A stretch of DNA of 64,000 bases from Saccharothrix saharensis (GCF_006716745.1 NZ_VFPP01000001.1:8567386-8631385); one strand, 5' to 3'; positions 8,322-16,996 are shown, numbered from the stretch's first letter. Notes: a model not told the origin generated them from the sequence alone. Program-made: numbers and translations.

Positions 8322-8343
8322 ACCATACTAGTCGGTTTGTTTT
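8322..8343. promoter_or_regulatory. ARE-like autoregulatory element between afsA and tetR
   Basis: The sequence CATACTAGTCGGTTTGTTTT (8324-8343) closely resembles the autoregulatory elements bound by gamma-butyrolactone receptors, in which a CATAC half is followed by a CGGTTTGTTTT half. It lies 44 bp upstream of the afsA-type ATG. On the minus strand it covers TAGTAT (8325-8330), a plausible -10 box for afsA. Receptor binding here would block afsA transcription until ligand accumulates. On the plus strand TAGACT at 8368-8373 could be the -10 box of the tetR gene. Match judged by eye against the remembered consensus. Confidence 0.65.
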
Positions 8344-8436
8344 CACCGGGCCATACACCGACTGAAGTAGACTGCCGCCCGAACGCCGCGTCCGGGCCGG
8401 CTCGGTGACGCGGCAGGACCGAGCACGGAGGAACCA

Positions 8437-9066
8437 GTGGCAACGCAGGAACGCGGGGTGCGCACACAGGTCAAGGTGTTGGAGGCGGCGGCGGACGTCA
8501 TCGACCGGCGCGGGTACGCGAGCGCCAGCATCGCGGAGATCCTGGAGGTCGCGGGGGTGACGAAGGGGGCGATGTACTTCCACTTCCCCTCGAAGCAGCA
8601 CATCGCGCGCGGCGTGATGCAGGCGCAGACCGGGTTCGAGGACATCCCGGAGGACGAGTCCCCGCTCCAGTCGATCATCAACCTGACCCACCACTTGGCG
8701 TTGCGGCTGCAGGACAACGTGGTGCTCCGGGCCAGCATCCGGCTGACCATCGAGCACGGCTCGTTCGACGACGTGGAGCCCGATTCCCCGTACCACTGGT
8801 GGCTCCAGCGCTTCACCCGGCGCTTCCTGCTGGCCAAGGGCGCGGGCGAGCTGCGCGACGGCGTCACGCCGGAGGAGGCGGCGGAGACCATCGTCGGCTC
8901 GTTCTCGGGCATCCAGCTGCTGTCCCAGGTCCTGGACGGCCGGCGCGACCTGGTCCGGCGGATCACCTTGTGGTGGAAGCACCTGCTCCCCGGCCTGGCC
9001 TGCGAAGAAGTCCTCCCGCGCCTCTGCCCCGAGGGCACCTTGGACCGCGTCGTCAAACCCCGGTGA
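8437..9066 (+). CDS. Gamma-butyrolactone receptor-like TetR regulator (ScbR type)
   Basis: The 209-residue protein matches the ArpA/ScbR/BarA receptor family along its length. The HTH contains IDRRGYASASIAEILEVAG followed by VTKGAMYFHFPSK, and the ligand domain has ESPLQSI, a YHWW segment where receptors keep their pocket tryptophan, and GSFSGIQLLSQ, which is very typical of the family. In such systems the dimer binds ARE sites and is released by nanomolar gamma-butyrolactone. The GTG at 8437 follows a GGAGGAACCA ribosome binding site. Divergent transcription from the afsA-type gene and an ARE-like site between them support a role as its repressor. It is the closer match to a true receptor of the two TetR proteins here. 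Confidence 0.9.
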   Translation: MATQERGVRTQVKVLEAAADVIDRRGYASASIAEILEVAGVTKGAMYFHFPSKQHIARGVMQAQTGFEDIPEDESPLQSIINLTHHLALRLQDNVVLRASIRLTIEHGSFDDVEPDSPYHWWLQRFTRRFLLAKGAGELRDGVTPEEAAETIVGSFSGIQLLSQVLDGRRDLVRRITLWWKHLLPGLACEEVLPRLCPEGTLDRVVKPR

Positions 9067-9095
9067 CCGACACCGCCCCGGCGGGCGGCAGGTCC

Positions 9096-9121
9096 GGCCG
9101 CCGCCCGATCGGGCGGCGGCC
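9096..9121 (+). terminator. Perfect 26-bp palindrome after the tetR gene
   Basis: Thirty bases after the tetR stop, GGCCGCCGCCC and its complement flank a GATC loop, giving an 11-bp all-GC stem. No T-run follows, which is common for actinobacterial terminators. The rest of 9067-9381 shows no gene; AGGGAGGACC near 9371 is the ribosome binding site of the next gene. Confidence 0.65.
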
Positions 9122-9381
9122 ACCGAAGCGGTAGCCGGCGGGTCCGCGCTCCGGTCCGGTGGTGGACCGCCGCCCGCCCGACGACCACCTCGGCCACTGC
9201 CACGTCGGCCCTCGCACGACTCGGTCGCCCGACCGGACCCTTCGGTTCTTCGGCGCGGACGACGGAGGCCGGCTCGCACGACGCACACGGGCTACCGTCG
9301 GACCTCGCCGGCCTGATGGCGGACGTCGGAGACCTCGCCGACCCGGCGACTCGGACGTCGTCGACCCGGCAGGGAGGACCG

Positions 9382-9813
9382 ATGCGGAGAGAAGCTCCGG
9401 GATCGCGTGTCGTGCTCGCCTTGACCGGGATCGCGCTGTCCGCCTGGGCACCGGTCCTCGCGGCACCGGCGGAATCCCGGGCCGCCACCCCGTTCGCCTG
9501 CGGGGTCCAGTACTCGATCACCCCCGCGACACCCGGTGTGGACGTCGCCATCGTGATCGACAACCGCACCGCGTCGGCCGTCCGCGGCTGGACCCTGACC
9601 TACTCCCACACCGGCTACCAGACCCTCGTGCAGGGCTGGAACGGCGTCTGGTCCCAGTCCGGCGGGAAGATCACGGTCACCGACGCGGGGTGGAACGCCA
9701 CCATCCCCGCCGGCGGCGGGGTCTACACCGGCGCCCGGTTCCACCGGTATCCCGGCGGCAGCGACGGGCCGGCGGGATTCGTCGTCAACGGCACCGCGTG
9801 CACCACCAGGTGA
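9382..9813 (+). CDS. Secreted single-domain CBM2-like carbohydrate-binding protein
   Basis: The ATG at 9382 has a good AGGGAGGACC ribosome binding site and opens a 143-residue protein. Residues 1-38 form a Sec signal peptide ending in AAPAESRAA. The rest (about 39-143) looks like a complete family 2 carbohydrate-binding module: an N-terminal cysteine (FACGVQYS), GWTLTYS, QGWNGVWSQSG, GWNATIPAGGG and a terminal VNGTAC cysteine, with three spaced tryptophans that could form the cellulose- or chitin-binding face. There is no catalytic domain, so the protein probably binds polysaccharide by itself. A second such stand-alone module lies at 16997-17431. Confidence 0.75.
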   Translation: MRREAPGSRVVLALTGIALSAWAPVLAAPAESRAATPFACGVQYSITPATPGVDVAIVIDNRTASAVRGWTLTYSHTGYQTLVQGWNGVWSQSGGKITVTDAGWNATIPAGGGVYTGARFHRYPGGSDGPAGFVVNGTACTTR

Positions 9814-9899
9814 GCGCCTCGCGCCGGCGTCGGTCCGGTGTTACGTAGGCTGGGCGGACTTCGGAAGGGTGCGTGGGTCCGCGGGGGAGGGGTGAGGCG

Positions 9900-10286
9900 G
9901 TGCGGGCAGCGGTGAGGACGCGTCGTCCCGGGCTGGTGCTCGCCCTCCTGCTGGTGCTCCTCGGCGTGACCGCGCCCGCGGCGCCGCACCCCGGTCCCGG
10001 ACCCGCAGGGCCACATCGGGCGCCACTGCTCGGAGCGCCTGCGCTCCGGGAGTCGGTGACGGCCTCACCGGCGATGAACGACGACCTCCACGACTGGCTG
10101 AGGCTGTCGATGGCGGCGCGGTCCGGACCGACCGTGGCGGTGCCCGAAGCCTGGTGGGCCGTGCGCCCTCACGCGACCGCCGGGCGCGCCCCGCGGGGTC
10201 GGTGGCGTCTCGGCGAGGCCGGCGGGACCGGTCCTTCCACCGCGGGACCCACACCCCGGTCGAGCCGGGCACCCCCTCTCGCGTGA
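9900..10286 (+). CDS. Small putative secreted protein, unknown function
   Basis: A GTG at 9900 with a GGGGGAGGGG element upstream begins a 128-residue frame. Residues 1-28 form a charged start followed by a long leucine/valine stretch (LVLALLLVLLGV) and APAAP, a credible signal peptide or membrane anchor. The rest is rich in Pro, Ala and Arg, with one segment, NDDLHDWLRLSMAARSG, that could form an amphipathic helix. I recognise no family. Composition late in the frame is close to what random high-GC sequence gives, so the C-terminus is less certain than the N-terminus. A GTG at 9873 would be an alternative start. Confidence 0.45.
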   Translation: MRAAVRTRRPGLVLALLLVLLGVTAPAAPHPGPGPAGPHRAPLLGAPALRESVTASPAMNDDLHDWLRLSMAARSGPTVAVPEAWWAVRPHATAGRAPRGRWRLGEAGGTGPSTAGPTPRSSRAPPLA

Positions 10287-10476
10287 ACCGGATGAGCCGG
10301 ACCTGACACCGCTCCGACGAGCCTGTCGCGTGCGCCCCCGGCCGGGGGCGGCGCGGCGTACCGCTCGTGGGGCGATGACGTCGTGTTCTTCCGCTGTGCC
10401 CGGCACCTCACGCGCCGACGCCGGAGTGGCGGTGGTCGGTGCCCGGCACGACCGCAACTTCCGTGAGGACTTTGAC

Positions 10477-10641
10477 ATGTATGTTGTCGTGCTCGTTCTG
10501 TTCGGCGTCACGATCCTGGCCGCAGCAGGCCTGATGGCGTGGATGTTCGTCAAGGACGAACCGTTGTACGGCGCCGCGGCGCTCGGTGTCCTGACCGGTC
10601 CGGGCAGCCTGCTGGCGCTCGCCCACATGGCCGTCGCCTAG
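10477..10641 (+). CDS. Small two-helix membrane protein
   Basis: The ATG at 10477, preceded by GTGAGGAC, encodes 54 residues made of two hydrophobic helices (VVVLVLFGVTILAAAGLMAW and ALGVLTGPGSLLALAHMAV) joined by a short FVKDEPLYG loop. Such small membrane proteins are often unannotated. The base composition is less GC-biased than its surroundings around the start, and the frame closes just before a strong terminator hairpin. No family is recognised and no function is proposed. Confidence 0.55.
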   Translation: MYVVVLVLFGVTILAAAGLMAWMFVKDEPLYGAAALGVLTGPGSLLALAHMAVA

Positions 10642-10673
10642 AGCCGGAACCCGCTGTCGCAAGCCGCTGTGGT

Positions 10674-10707
10674 GGCAGCCCGGTCGACGTGTCGTGACCG
10701 GGCTGCC
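10674..10707. terminator. Bidirectional terminator hairpin
   Basis: A perfect 12-bp inverted repeat (GGCAGCCCGGTC and its complement, 10-nt loop) sits between the stop of the small membrane protein gene and the converging stop of the antiporter gene. It can serve both strands. Confidence 0.75.
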
Positions 10708-10725
10708 GGCGGCGGGATGCCGCGA

Positions 10726-11886
10726 TCAGGGATTGGCGGCGAGGAGGAGGAACGCGCCGAGCAGGATGAGGTGGACGAGTCCTTGCAGCCGGGTGGCTCG
10801 ACCGGGGACGACGGTCAGGATCGCGACGACGATGGTGATCGCGAGCAGGACGATCTGGTTCCCGCCGAGCCCGAGCTGCAGGGGTCCGGGCAGCCAGATC
10901 GAGGTGAGGGCGATCGCGGGGATGGTCAGGCCGATGCTGGCCATGGCGGAACCCAGGGCGAGGTTGAGGCTGACCTGGATGCGGTTGCGGCGGGCGGCGT
11001 TGGAAGCGGCGAGGGTCTCGGGCAGCAGCACGAGCAGGGCGATGACCACGCCGACGAACCCGTGCGGCAGGCCGAAGTCGGCGACGGTGGCCTCGATCGC
11101 GGGGGACAGCACCTTGGCCAGACCGACGACCGCGACGAGCGCGACGAGCAGCAGCACCACGCTCGTGACGGCGGCGCTGTTGGTGGGCGGGTCGGCGTGG
11201 TCGTCGCCGTCGGCGTCGTTGACGACCTTGCCGTCGGCGGTGACGGGCAGGAAGAAGTCGCGGTGGCGCACGGTCTGGGTGCTGACGAACGCGGCGTAGA
11301 GGGTGAGCGACGCCGCAGCGGCGAACGTCAGCTGCGCCGGGGAGAACTCGGGTCCGGACCGGGCGGTGGTGAACGTCGGCAGCACGAGGCAGACGACGGC
11401 CAGCGTGGCGACGGTGGACAGGGCCGCGCCGGTGCCCTCGGCGTTGAACACGGCGAGCCGGAACTTCGAGGCGCCGATCAGCAACGACAGGCCCAGGATC
11501 CCGTTGCACGTGATCATCACGGCGGCGAACACGGTGTCACGGGCGAGTGAGGCGGCACCCGAGCCCCCCGCGACCATCAAGGTCACGATCAGGCCCACCT
11601 CGATGACCGTGACGGCGACGGCCAGCAGCAGTGACCCGAAGGGCTCACCGACGCGATGCGCGACCACTTCGGCGTGGTAGACGGCGGCCAGCACCGAGGC
11701 ACCCAGGACCACCGCGACGACCACGAGCAGCAGCGACGGCACGTCGCGGCCCCACGTGGCGGCCATCACCGCCACGGCGACCAGCGGCGCCAGGAACCGC
11801 CAGTCCGCGAAGAGCCGACCTCGACCGGCCGGCGTCATCGCCTCGGCCGTCGGCTCGGCGGGATCGGTTCGTCCGGGCTCGCTCAT
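10726..11886 (-). CDS. chaA: Calcium/cation:proton antiporter, ChaA (CaCA) type
   Basis: The 386-residue protein has about eleven hydrophobic helices in two related halves, each holding an acidic alpha-repeat of the cation/Ca2+ exchanger superfamily. In the first half VGEPFGSLLLAVAVTVIEVG matches the ChaA HRLGEPYG...TIIEV pattern; in the second half VLLPETLAASNAARRNRIQ followed by LNLALGSAMASIGLTIP supplies the other repeat. A hydrophilic Asp-rich loop (NDADGDDHADPP) separates the halves. These proteins expel Ca2+, Na+ or K+ in exchange for protons at the inner membrane. The ATG at 11884-11886 is the only good start. It is transcribed alone, away from the GGDEF-EAL gene. Confidence 0.85.
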   Translation of the reverse strand: MSEPGRTDPAEPTAEAMTPAGRGRLFADWRFLAPLVAVAVMAATWGRDVPSLLLVVVAVVLGASVLAAVYHAEVVAHRVGEPFGSLLLAVAVTVIEVGLIVTLMVAGGSGAASLARDTVFAAVMITCNGILGLSLLIGASKFRLAVFNAEGTGAALSTVATLAVVCLVLPTFTTARSGPEFSPAQLTFAAAASLTLYAAFVSTQTVRHRDFFLPVTADGKVVNDADGDDHADPPTNSAAVTSVVLLLVALVAVVGLAKVLSPAIEATVADFGLPHGFVGVVIALLVLLPETLAASNAARRNRIQVSLNLALGSAMASIGLTIPAIALTSIWLPGPLQLGLGGNQIVLLAITIVVAILTVVPGRATRLQGLVHLILLGAFLLLAANP

Positions 11887-12108
11887 GTGGACGCACGGGT
11901 GGGGTGGCCGTGCAGGGGCTCCGCGCTGACGCCGCGTCGCTGCTGCGCCGCGGCGTCCGGGGCTTGGTCCGCGGTCGACGTCCGCGCGTGTCCGGCGATC
12001 ATGTGTCCAGGATATCCAACTTGGGCGGTTCCCGACGTCGACGGCAGGCGGAGAACCCCGACAGTGGTAACCCGTCCGCCCTGGTCAACCCCGGGCCGGG
12101 GGAAGAAG

Positions 12109-12128
12109 TCCCCCGCGATCGCGGGGGA
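12109..12128. repeat. Perfect 20-bp palindrome in the chaA/GGDEF-EAL spacer
   Basis: The bases TCCCCCGCGA and their exact complement form an uninterrupted palindrome centred on CGATCG. It lies 223 bp from the chaA start and about 220 bp from the GGDEF-EAL start, inside the 462-bp divergent spacer 11887-12348, where I see no gene. It could be a dimeric regulator site or a hairpin in the upstream leader of either gene. Confidence 0.45.
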
Positions 12129-12348
12129 TTTCCCGCGCCCTCGAAGGCAATGGGGCGTGCCCGGGGTGTGCCGTCCGGAGTGGAGCGTCGGTTCACCGGC
12201 GGTCGTCGGTGGACGTGAGCGGTGCTCCCGCTCTGTGGCGGGGTGGTCGCCGTTCGGCTAGGCTCTCGCGGCGGTCCGAGCGCTCTGACCGGCGACTGTG
12301 CGGATTCGCGGTGGCTCCGGTACGCGGTTGTGGTGGTGGGGGAGGGGC

Positions 12349-14505
12349 GTGGGACGCAGGGCCGGCGCGATCGGCGCGTTACCCGATGACGTGTCGGTGG
12401 TGCGGAAGGGCGTTCACCGCGTGCGGCGCTGGACCACGGCCTTCGCCTGGATCTGCGGTGCCGCGTTCGCGGCGCAGTTGGCGTTCACCGGTCGATCGCT
12501 CGTCGGCGGCGTAGCAGCGCTGGTCGTGGCCTCGGTGCTGTGCGGGTGGGTGCTGCGACCCGGACGTGACGGGTGGGTCGTCGTGGTCGCCGAGACCGCC
12601 GCCGTCGTCACCGGCACCCTGGTACTGCCCTTCCCCCAGCCGGTGCTCGGCTTCCTGTTCGGCGCCACCGTCCGCCGGATGCTGCTCGACGGCGACTACC
12701 GCTTCCCGGTGCGAGCCGCGTTCCCGGTGCTCGGCTACCTGGCGGGCCTCGGCGTGTCGGTGCTGGACGGCGGGCTCGTGCCCACCCCGGAGGCCCTGGT
12801 GCCGGCGCTGATGCCGTTGGTGGGGCTGGTCGTCGAGTCACTGGCCCTGTACGAGACCGCGCGCGCCGCGCGGTTGACCGACGCGGCCCGGATCCGCGCC
12901 GACCGCGCGCACCGCACGGCCGAGGCCGCCGTGCGCGCCAGCCCGGTGGGACTCGTGCTGCTCGACGGGGAGGGCCGCCCGGAGCTGTTCAACGGCCGCG
13001 CCGCCGACCTGCTCGGGTGGGGCGAACCCGGCACCGTGCCGTGCCCGCACGGCCCCGACATCACCGCCTGCCCCGAGGGCTGCGCCCGGCCGCGACCGGA
13101 GCCGGTGGAGTTGCGGCTCGACCACGCCGGCACCACGCTCACGCTGCACCCCGTCGACGTCCGGGACACCGACCAGACCGGGCGGGTGATGGTCGCGGTC
13201 GTCGACGTCACCGCTCGCCGCCGGTGGGAGGACGTGCTCCGGGAGCGCTCCGAGCGGGACGAGCTGACCGGGTTGGCCAACCGGCGCCACTTCCTCGAGC
13301 TGGTCGACCGGGCGCTCGTCGACGGTGGTGACGTCGCGCTCCTGCTGATGGACCTGGACCAGTTCAAAGAGGTCAACGACGTCGAAGGTCACCAGGCGGG
13401 TGACCGGCGGCTGGTCGAGGCCGCCCGACGCCTGCGGGCCGCGACCGGCGGGCACGACATCGTCGCGCGCCTGGGCGGGGACGAGTTCGCCGTGCTGACG
13501 CCGACCGGTGACGGCGGCGTCCAGCTCGCCCGCCGCGTGCTCGCCGCGCTGGCCGAGCCCGAGCCCGCGGGCGGCGCCACCGCCATCCGCGCGAGCGTCG
13601 GTGTCGCCGTGCCCGGCCGCGACGGCACCGGCCGCACCTCGCAGGACCTGCTGCGCGACGCCGACGTGGCGATGTACGTGGCCAAGCGCGAGGGCGGGGG
13701 ACGGGTCCGGCTGTTCCGGCGCGAGATGGGCGAAGACGTCGCGGCGCGCCAGCGCGACAAGGCCGCCCTCACCGCGGCGCTGGCCGACGACGAGCTGGTC
13801 GTGCACTACCAGCCGATCATCGACGTGGCCACGGCGCGCACCACCCACGCCGAGGCGCTGGTGCGGTGGCAGCACCCCGGGCGCGGCCTGCTCGGGCCCG
13901 ACCGGTTCATCGGGCTGGCCGAGGAGACCGGGCTGATCGTGCCGCTGGGTGCGCACGTGCTGCGCACCGCGTGCGCCCAGGCGGTGCGCTGGCAGGGGCA
14001 GGGACACCGGCTCGGCGTGGCCGTCAACGTCTCACCCGGCCAGCTGAGCGGCAACGGGTTCCCCCGCGAGGTGGACGAGCTGCTCTCGGCCACCGGCCTG
14101 GAACCGGGACGGCTCACCGTCGAGGTCACCGAATCGGTGTGGGCCGACGAGAACGCCATGCGGCTGCTGATGGCGGTCCGGGAGCTCGGCGTGCGCGTGG
14201 CGCTGGACGACTTCGGCACCGGCTACTCCTCGCTGAGCTACCTGCGCCGCTACCCGTTCGACCTGGTCAAGATCGACCGGTCGTTCACCGACGGCCTGGG
14301 CGAGGACGACCGGACCGGGGGCGTGGTGCGGTGCATCATCGACCTCGCCGGCGCGTTGGGCGCCCGCACGGTCGCCGAGGGGGTCGAGACGCCGCAGCAG
14401 GCGCGCTGGCTGCGGGACGCCGGGTGCGACTTCGCGCAGGGCTACCTGTTCGGCAGGCCCGAACCGGTCGAGAACTGGCACCCCGACCTGCTCACGATCA
14501 CCTGA
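12349..14505 (+). CDS. Membrane-anchored PAS-GGDEF-EAL cyclic di-GMP enzyme
   Basis: This protein of about 718 residues is a complete hybrid cyclic-di-GMP protein. After about five N-terminal transmembrane helices there is a PAS-like segment (VRASPVGLVLLDGEGRPELF). The diguanylate cyclase domain has DLDQFKEVND and an intact GGDEF (about residues 376-380), and the phosphodiesterase domain has an intact EAL (about 502-504, HAEALVRWQHP) plus DDFGTGYSSLSYL and EGVETPQQ. Both active sites look usable, so it may make and degrade cyclic di-GMP. In filamentous actinobacteria this messenger controls the switch from vegetative growth to sporulation. Three in-frame GTG starts are possible (12298, 12349, 12391); 12349 was chosen for the GGGGGAGGGG directly before it. 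Confidence 0.88.
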   Translation: MGRRAGAIGALPDDVSVVRKGVHRVRRWTTAFAWICGAAFAAQLAFTGRSLVGGVAALVVASVLCGWVLRPGRDGWVVVVAETAAVVTGTLVLPFPQPVLGFLFGATVRRMLLDGDYRFPVRAAFPVLGYLAGLGVSVLDGGLVPTPEALVPALMPLVGLVVESLALYETARAARLTDAARIRADRAHRTAEAAVRASPVGLVLLDGEGRPELFNGRAADLLGWGEPGTVPCPHGPDITACPEGCARPRPEPVELRLDHAGTTLTLHPVDVRDTDQTGRVMVAVVDVTARRRWEDVLRERSERDELTGLANRRHFLELVDRALVDGGDVALLLMDLDQFKEVNDVEGHQAGDRRLVEAARRLRAATGGHDIVARLGGDEFAVLTPTGDGGVQLARRVLAALAEPEPAGGATAIRASVGVAVPGRDGTGRTSQDLLRDADVAMYVAKREGGGRVRLFRREMGEDVAARQRDKAALTAALADDELVVHYQPIIDVATARTTHAEALVRWQHPGRGLLGPDRFIGLAEETGLIVPLGAHVLRTACAQAVRWQGQGHRLGVAVNVSPGQLSGNGFPREVDELLSATGLEPGRLTVEVTESVWADENAMRLLMAVRELGVRVALDDFGTGYSSLSYLRRYPFDLVKIDRSFTDGLGEDDRTGGVVRCIIDLAGALGARTVAEGVETPQQARWLRDAGCDFAQGYLFGRPEPVENWHPDLLTIT

Positions 14506-14647
14506 CCCCGCCGGTGCGCGGCAGGCGACCACCCGCGTGCCGGTGTCAGGGAACGAATCAGGCGGAGGTCAGGGTGACCCCTGATGGCCGGGTGCCCGAT
14601 CGCGGGCAGGCTGGACGCGTCACCAACCGCCCGGTTCGAGGAGAGTC

Positions 14648-14938
14648 ATGAACGAGTTCCAGCCCGAGTCCGCCCGCGTCACCGTCGACTCCGTGGTCCA
14701 CGCCGTGCGCGGACTGGTCGGTGAGGCCTTCGACCGCCGCGTGGTCGTGCGGGACAGCAAGGAAGACGTGGTGCTGGAAGTGCCGGTGGCCCTGGGGTTG
14801 GTCGCGGCGCTGGCCGCTCCGGTCGTCACGGTGATCGGTACCGGTGTCGCGCTGGCGAGCAGGTGCGGGATCACGCTCGAAGACCGCCGGCAGCCCGGCC
14901 GTGAGCCCGCGGCGACGGTCGACACCGAGCAGGTGTAG
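14648..14938 (+). CDS. DUF4342 domain protein
   Basis: A 96-residue protein starting at ATG 14648 after a clear GAGGAGAGTC site. It has the DUF4342 pattern: an N-terminal helix region (VVHAVRGLVGEAFDRRVVV), a short charged turn RDSKEDVVLEVPVALG, then one hydrophobic helix of about 25 residues (LVAALAAPVVTVIGTGVALA) and a polar tail. The family is of unknown function, mainly found in Gram-positive bacteria and thought to be membrane-associated. It stands alone between the GGDEF-EAL gene and the GH27 gene. A small inverted repeat, TCAGGG-TGAC-CCCTGA, lies at 14569-14584 upstream. Confidence 0.7.
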   Translation: MNEFQPESARVTVDSVVHAVRGLVGEAFDRRVVVRDSKEDVVLEVPVALGLVAALAAPVVTVIGTGVALASRCGITLEDRRQPGREPAATVDTEQV

Positions 14939-15082
14939 TCCGGCGAGGGCCACGACCCGGATTCGGCCGAATGGTGTGACCGGGCACACCGCTCGCCGGT
15001 ACCGCCCGCGACCCGTCGATCGAAGAATGTGAGCGTGAACATCCAACCGCCGCCCGACCCGATCGACGACGGGAGTGCACAG

Positions 15083-16906
15083 GTGCGCCACTACCGATCA
15101 CGACCGGCACGGCGGATGGGGGCGGTGTTGGCCGCACTGGTGCTGGCGGCCACCACCCTCCTCCCCGGAACGGAGAGGCCCGCCGTGGCTTGGGACAACG
15201 GGGTCGCGTCCACACCGCCGCTGGGGTGGAACAGCTACGACTCGTTCAACTGGAACGTGACCGAGGCGCAGGTCAAGGCCAACGCCGACTACATGAGGGA
15301 CAACCTCAAGCAGTACGGCTGGCAGTACATCGTCATCGACTGGGCCTGGTACTACCCGGGGAGGGGCACGGGCAGCCCGAACCAGAGCGCCGACTTCCAG
15401 CCCCGGCTGCGCACCGACGCGGGCGGCCTGCTGCTGCCCGACACCACCCGCTTCCCCTCGGCCGCGGGCACGAACGGGTTCAAGCCGCTGGCCGACTACG
15501 TCCACGCCGCGGGGCTGAAGTTCGGCGTGCACCTGATGCGGGGGATCCCCCGCCAGGTGGTGGCCGACAACCTCCCCGTGCCGGGCACGGACTGCCGGGC
15601 GAACGAGATCGAGAACAACACGACCGCGGCGTGGCTGAACCTGAACTGGGGCCTGGACATGGCCAACCCGTGCGCCCAGGCGTACCTGGACGCCCAGTTC
15701 GAGCTGCTGGCCTCGTGGGGCGTGGACTACGTCAAGGTGGACGACATCGCCGCGCCGACGTACCGGCAGGCCGAGGTCGAGGGCTACAAGCTGGCGATCC
15801 AGCGCAGCGGTCGGCCGATGGTGCTCAGCCTGTCGCCCGGGCCGACGTCGACCGCCAACGGCGCCCACGTGGCCGCCAACGCGCACATGTGGCGGGTCGT
15901 GAACGACCTGTGGGACAACTGGAGCGCGTTGGACGCCCTGTTCGAGCGGCTGCACGCGTGGACGCCCCACCGTGCGCCGGGTGCGTGGCCGGACCCGGAC
16001 ATGATCCCGATCGGGCGGCTGTCGCAGCAGGGGCCGGTCGGGTCGCCGCGCTACTCGAACCTGACCGCCGACGAGCAGCGCACGCTGATGACCCTGTGGT
16101 CGATCACCCGGTCGCCGATGATGTGGGGCGGTGACCTGACGCAGAACCGGGCGTCCGAGCTGGCGCTGATGACCAACGCCGCCGTGCTGGCCGTCGACCA
16201 GCACAGCCGGAACAACCGGCAGCTCTACAGCGGCACGAGCACGGTGTGGGCCGCCGACGCGCCCAGCGGCACCGACAAGTACGTCGCCCTGTTCAACCGG
16301 GGTGGCGGCGCGGCGACCGTCTCGGTCCCGCTGGCGGACCTCGGGATGAGTTCCGCGACGGTCACCGACCTGTGGTCGGGCGCGAGCCTCGGCACGGTCA
16401 GCGGCAGCCTGTCCCGCTCGCTGCCCTCGCACGGTTCCGGGCTGTACCGGCTCACCCCGCGGGGCACCACGCCGACACCGACCGACCAGACGCTGACCGC
16501 GCGGCACAGCGGCAAGCTCGCCGACGTGGTCAACGCCTCGACGGCCGACGGCGCGGACGTGGTGCAGTGGGGTGCCAACGGCCAGGCCAACCAGCGCTGG
16601 CGGTTCCGCGAGGTGGGCGGCGGCTACTACAACGTCGTCAACGTGGGCAGCGGGAAGTGCCTGGACGTGTACGGCGGCGACTCGGCCACCGGTGACGGCG
16701 TCCGCGTCGTCCAGTGGACGTGCGGCTCCGGCGCGAACCAGCGCTGGCGGTCCGAGGACGCCGGCGGTGGCTACGCGCGGCTGGTCGCGCAGCACAGCGG
16801 GAAGTGCCTGGACGTGGTCAACGCCGGGACCACCGACGGCGCCAAGCTCGTTCAGTGGACCTGCGGCGGTGGCACCAACCAGCAGTGGCAGCGCAAGAAC
16901 GCGTAG
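15083..16906 (+). CDS. Secreted GH27 alpha-galactosidase-type glycosidase with ricin-type lectin domain
   Basis: The GTG at 15083 follows GGGAG and gives a 607-residue pre-protein; a GTG at 15029 would add 18 residues before the signal peptide. After the signal (cleaved near AVA, residue 34) comes a GH27 barrel that starts with TPPLGWNSYDSF. The probable nucleophile is D220 in YVKVDD, and the acid/base lies in the DPD pair at 304-306 (GAWPDPDMI). RSPMMWGGDL is also typical. A beta-sandwich domain and a Thr/Pro linker lead to a C-terminal CBM13/ricin-B trefoil with three repeats, each ending in a QxW-type motif (NQRW, NQRW, NQQW). GH27 members release alpha-galactose or beta-L-arabinopyranose; the substrate is not decided here. 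The trefoil probably anchors the enzyme on plant polysaccharide. Confidence 0.9.
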   Translation: MRHYRSRPARRMGAVLAALVLAATTLLPGTERPAVAWDNGVASTPPLGWNSYDSFNWNVTEAQVKANADYMRDNLKQYGWQYIVIDWAWYYPGRGTGSPNQSADFQPRLRTDAGGLLLPDTTRFPSAAGTNGFKPLADYVHAAGLKFGVHLMRGIPRQVVADNLPVPGTDCRANEIENNTTAAWLNLNWGLDMANPCAQAYLDAQFELLASWGVDYVKVDDIAAPTYRQAEVEGYKLAIQRSGRPMVLSLSPGPTSTANGAHVAANAHMWRVVNDLWDNWSALDALFERLHAWTPHRAPGAWPDPDMIPIGRLSQQGPVGSPRYSNLTADEQRTLMTLWSITRSPMMWGGDLTQNRASELALMTNAAVLAVDQHSRNNRQLYSGTSTVWAADAPSGTDKYVALFNRGGGAATVSVPLADLGMSSATVTDLWSGASLGTVSGSLSRSLPSHGSGLYRLTPRGTTPTPTDQTLTARHSGKLADVVNASTADGADVVQWGANGQANQRWRFREVGGGYYNVVNVGSGKCLDVYGGDSATGDGVRVVQWTCGSGANQRWRSEDAGGGYARLVAQHSGKCLDVVNAGTTDGAKLVQWTCGGGTNQQWQRKNA

Positions 16907-16996
16907 CGGCCCGAGGCGGGTGTCACGCCACCCGACCACCCACTGTGGACCTCACTGTCCAGCAGGCATCGTCACCCTGATTTCCGGAGGAGAAAC

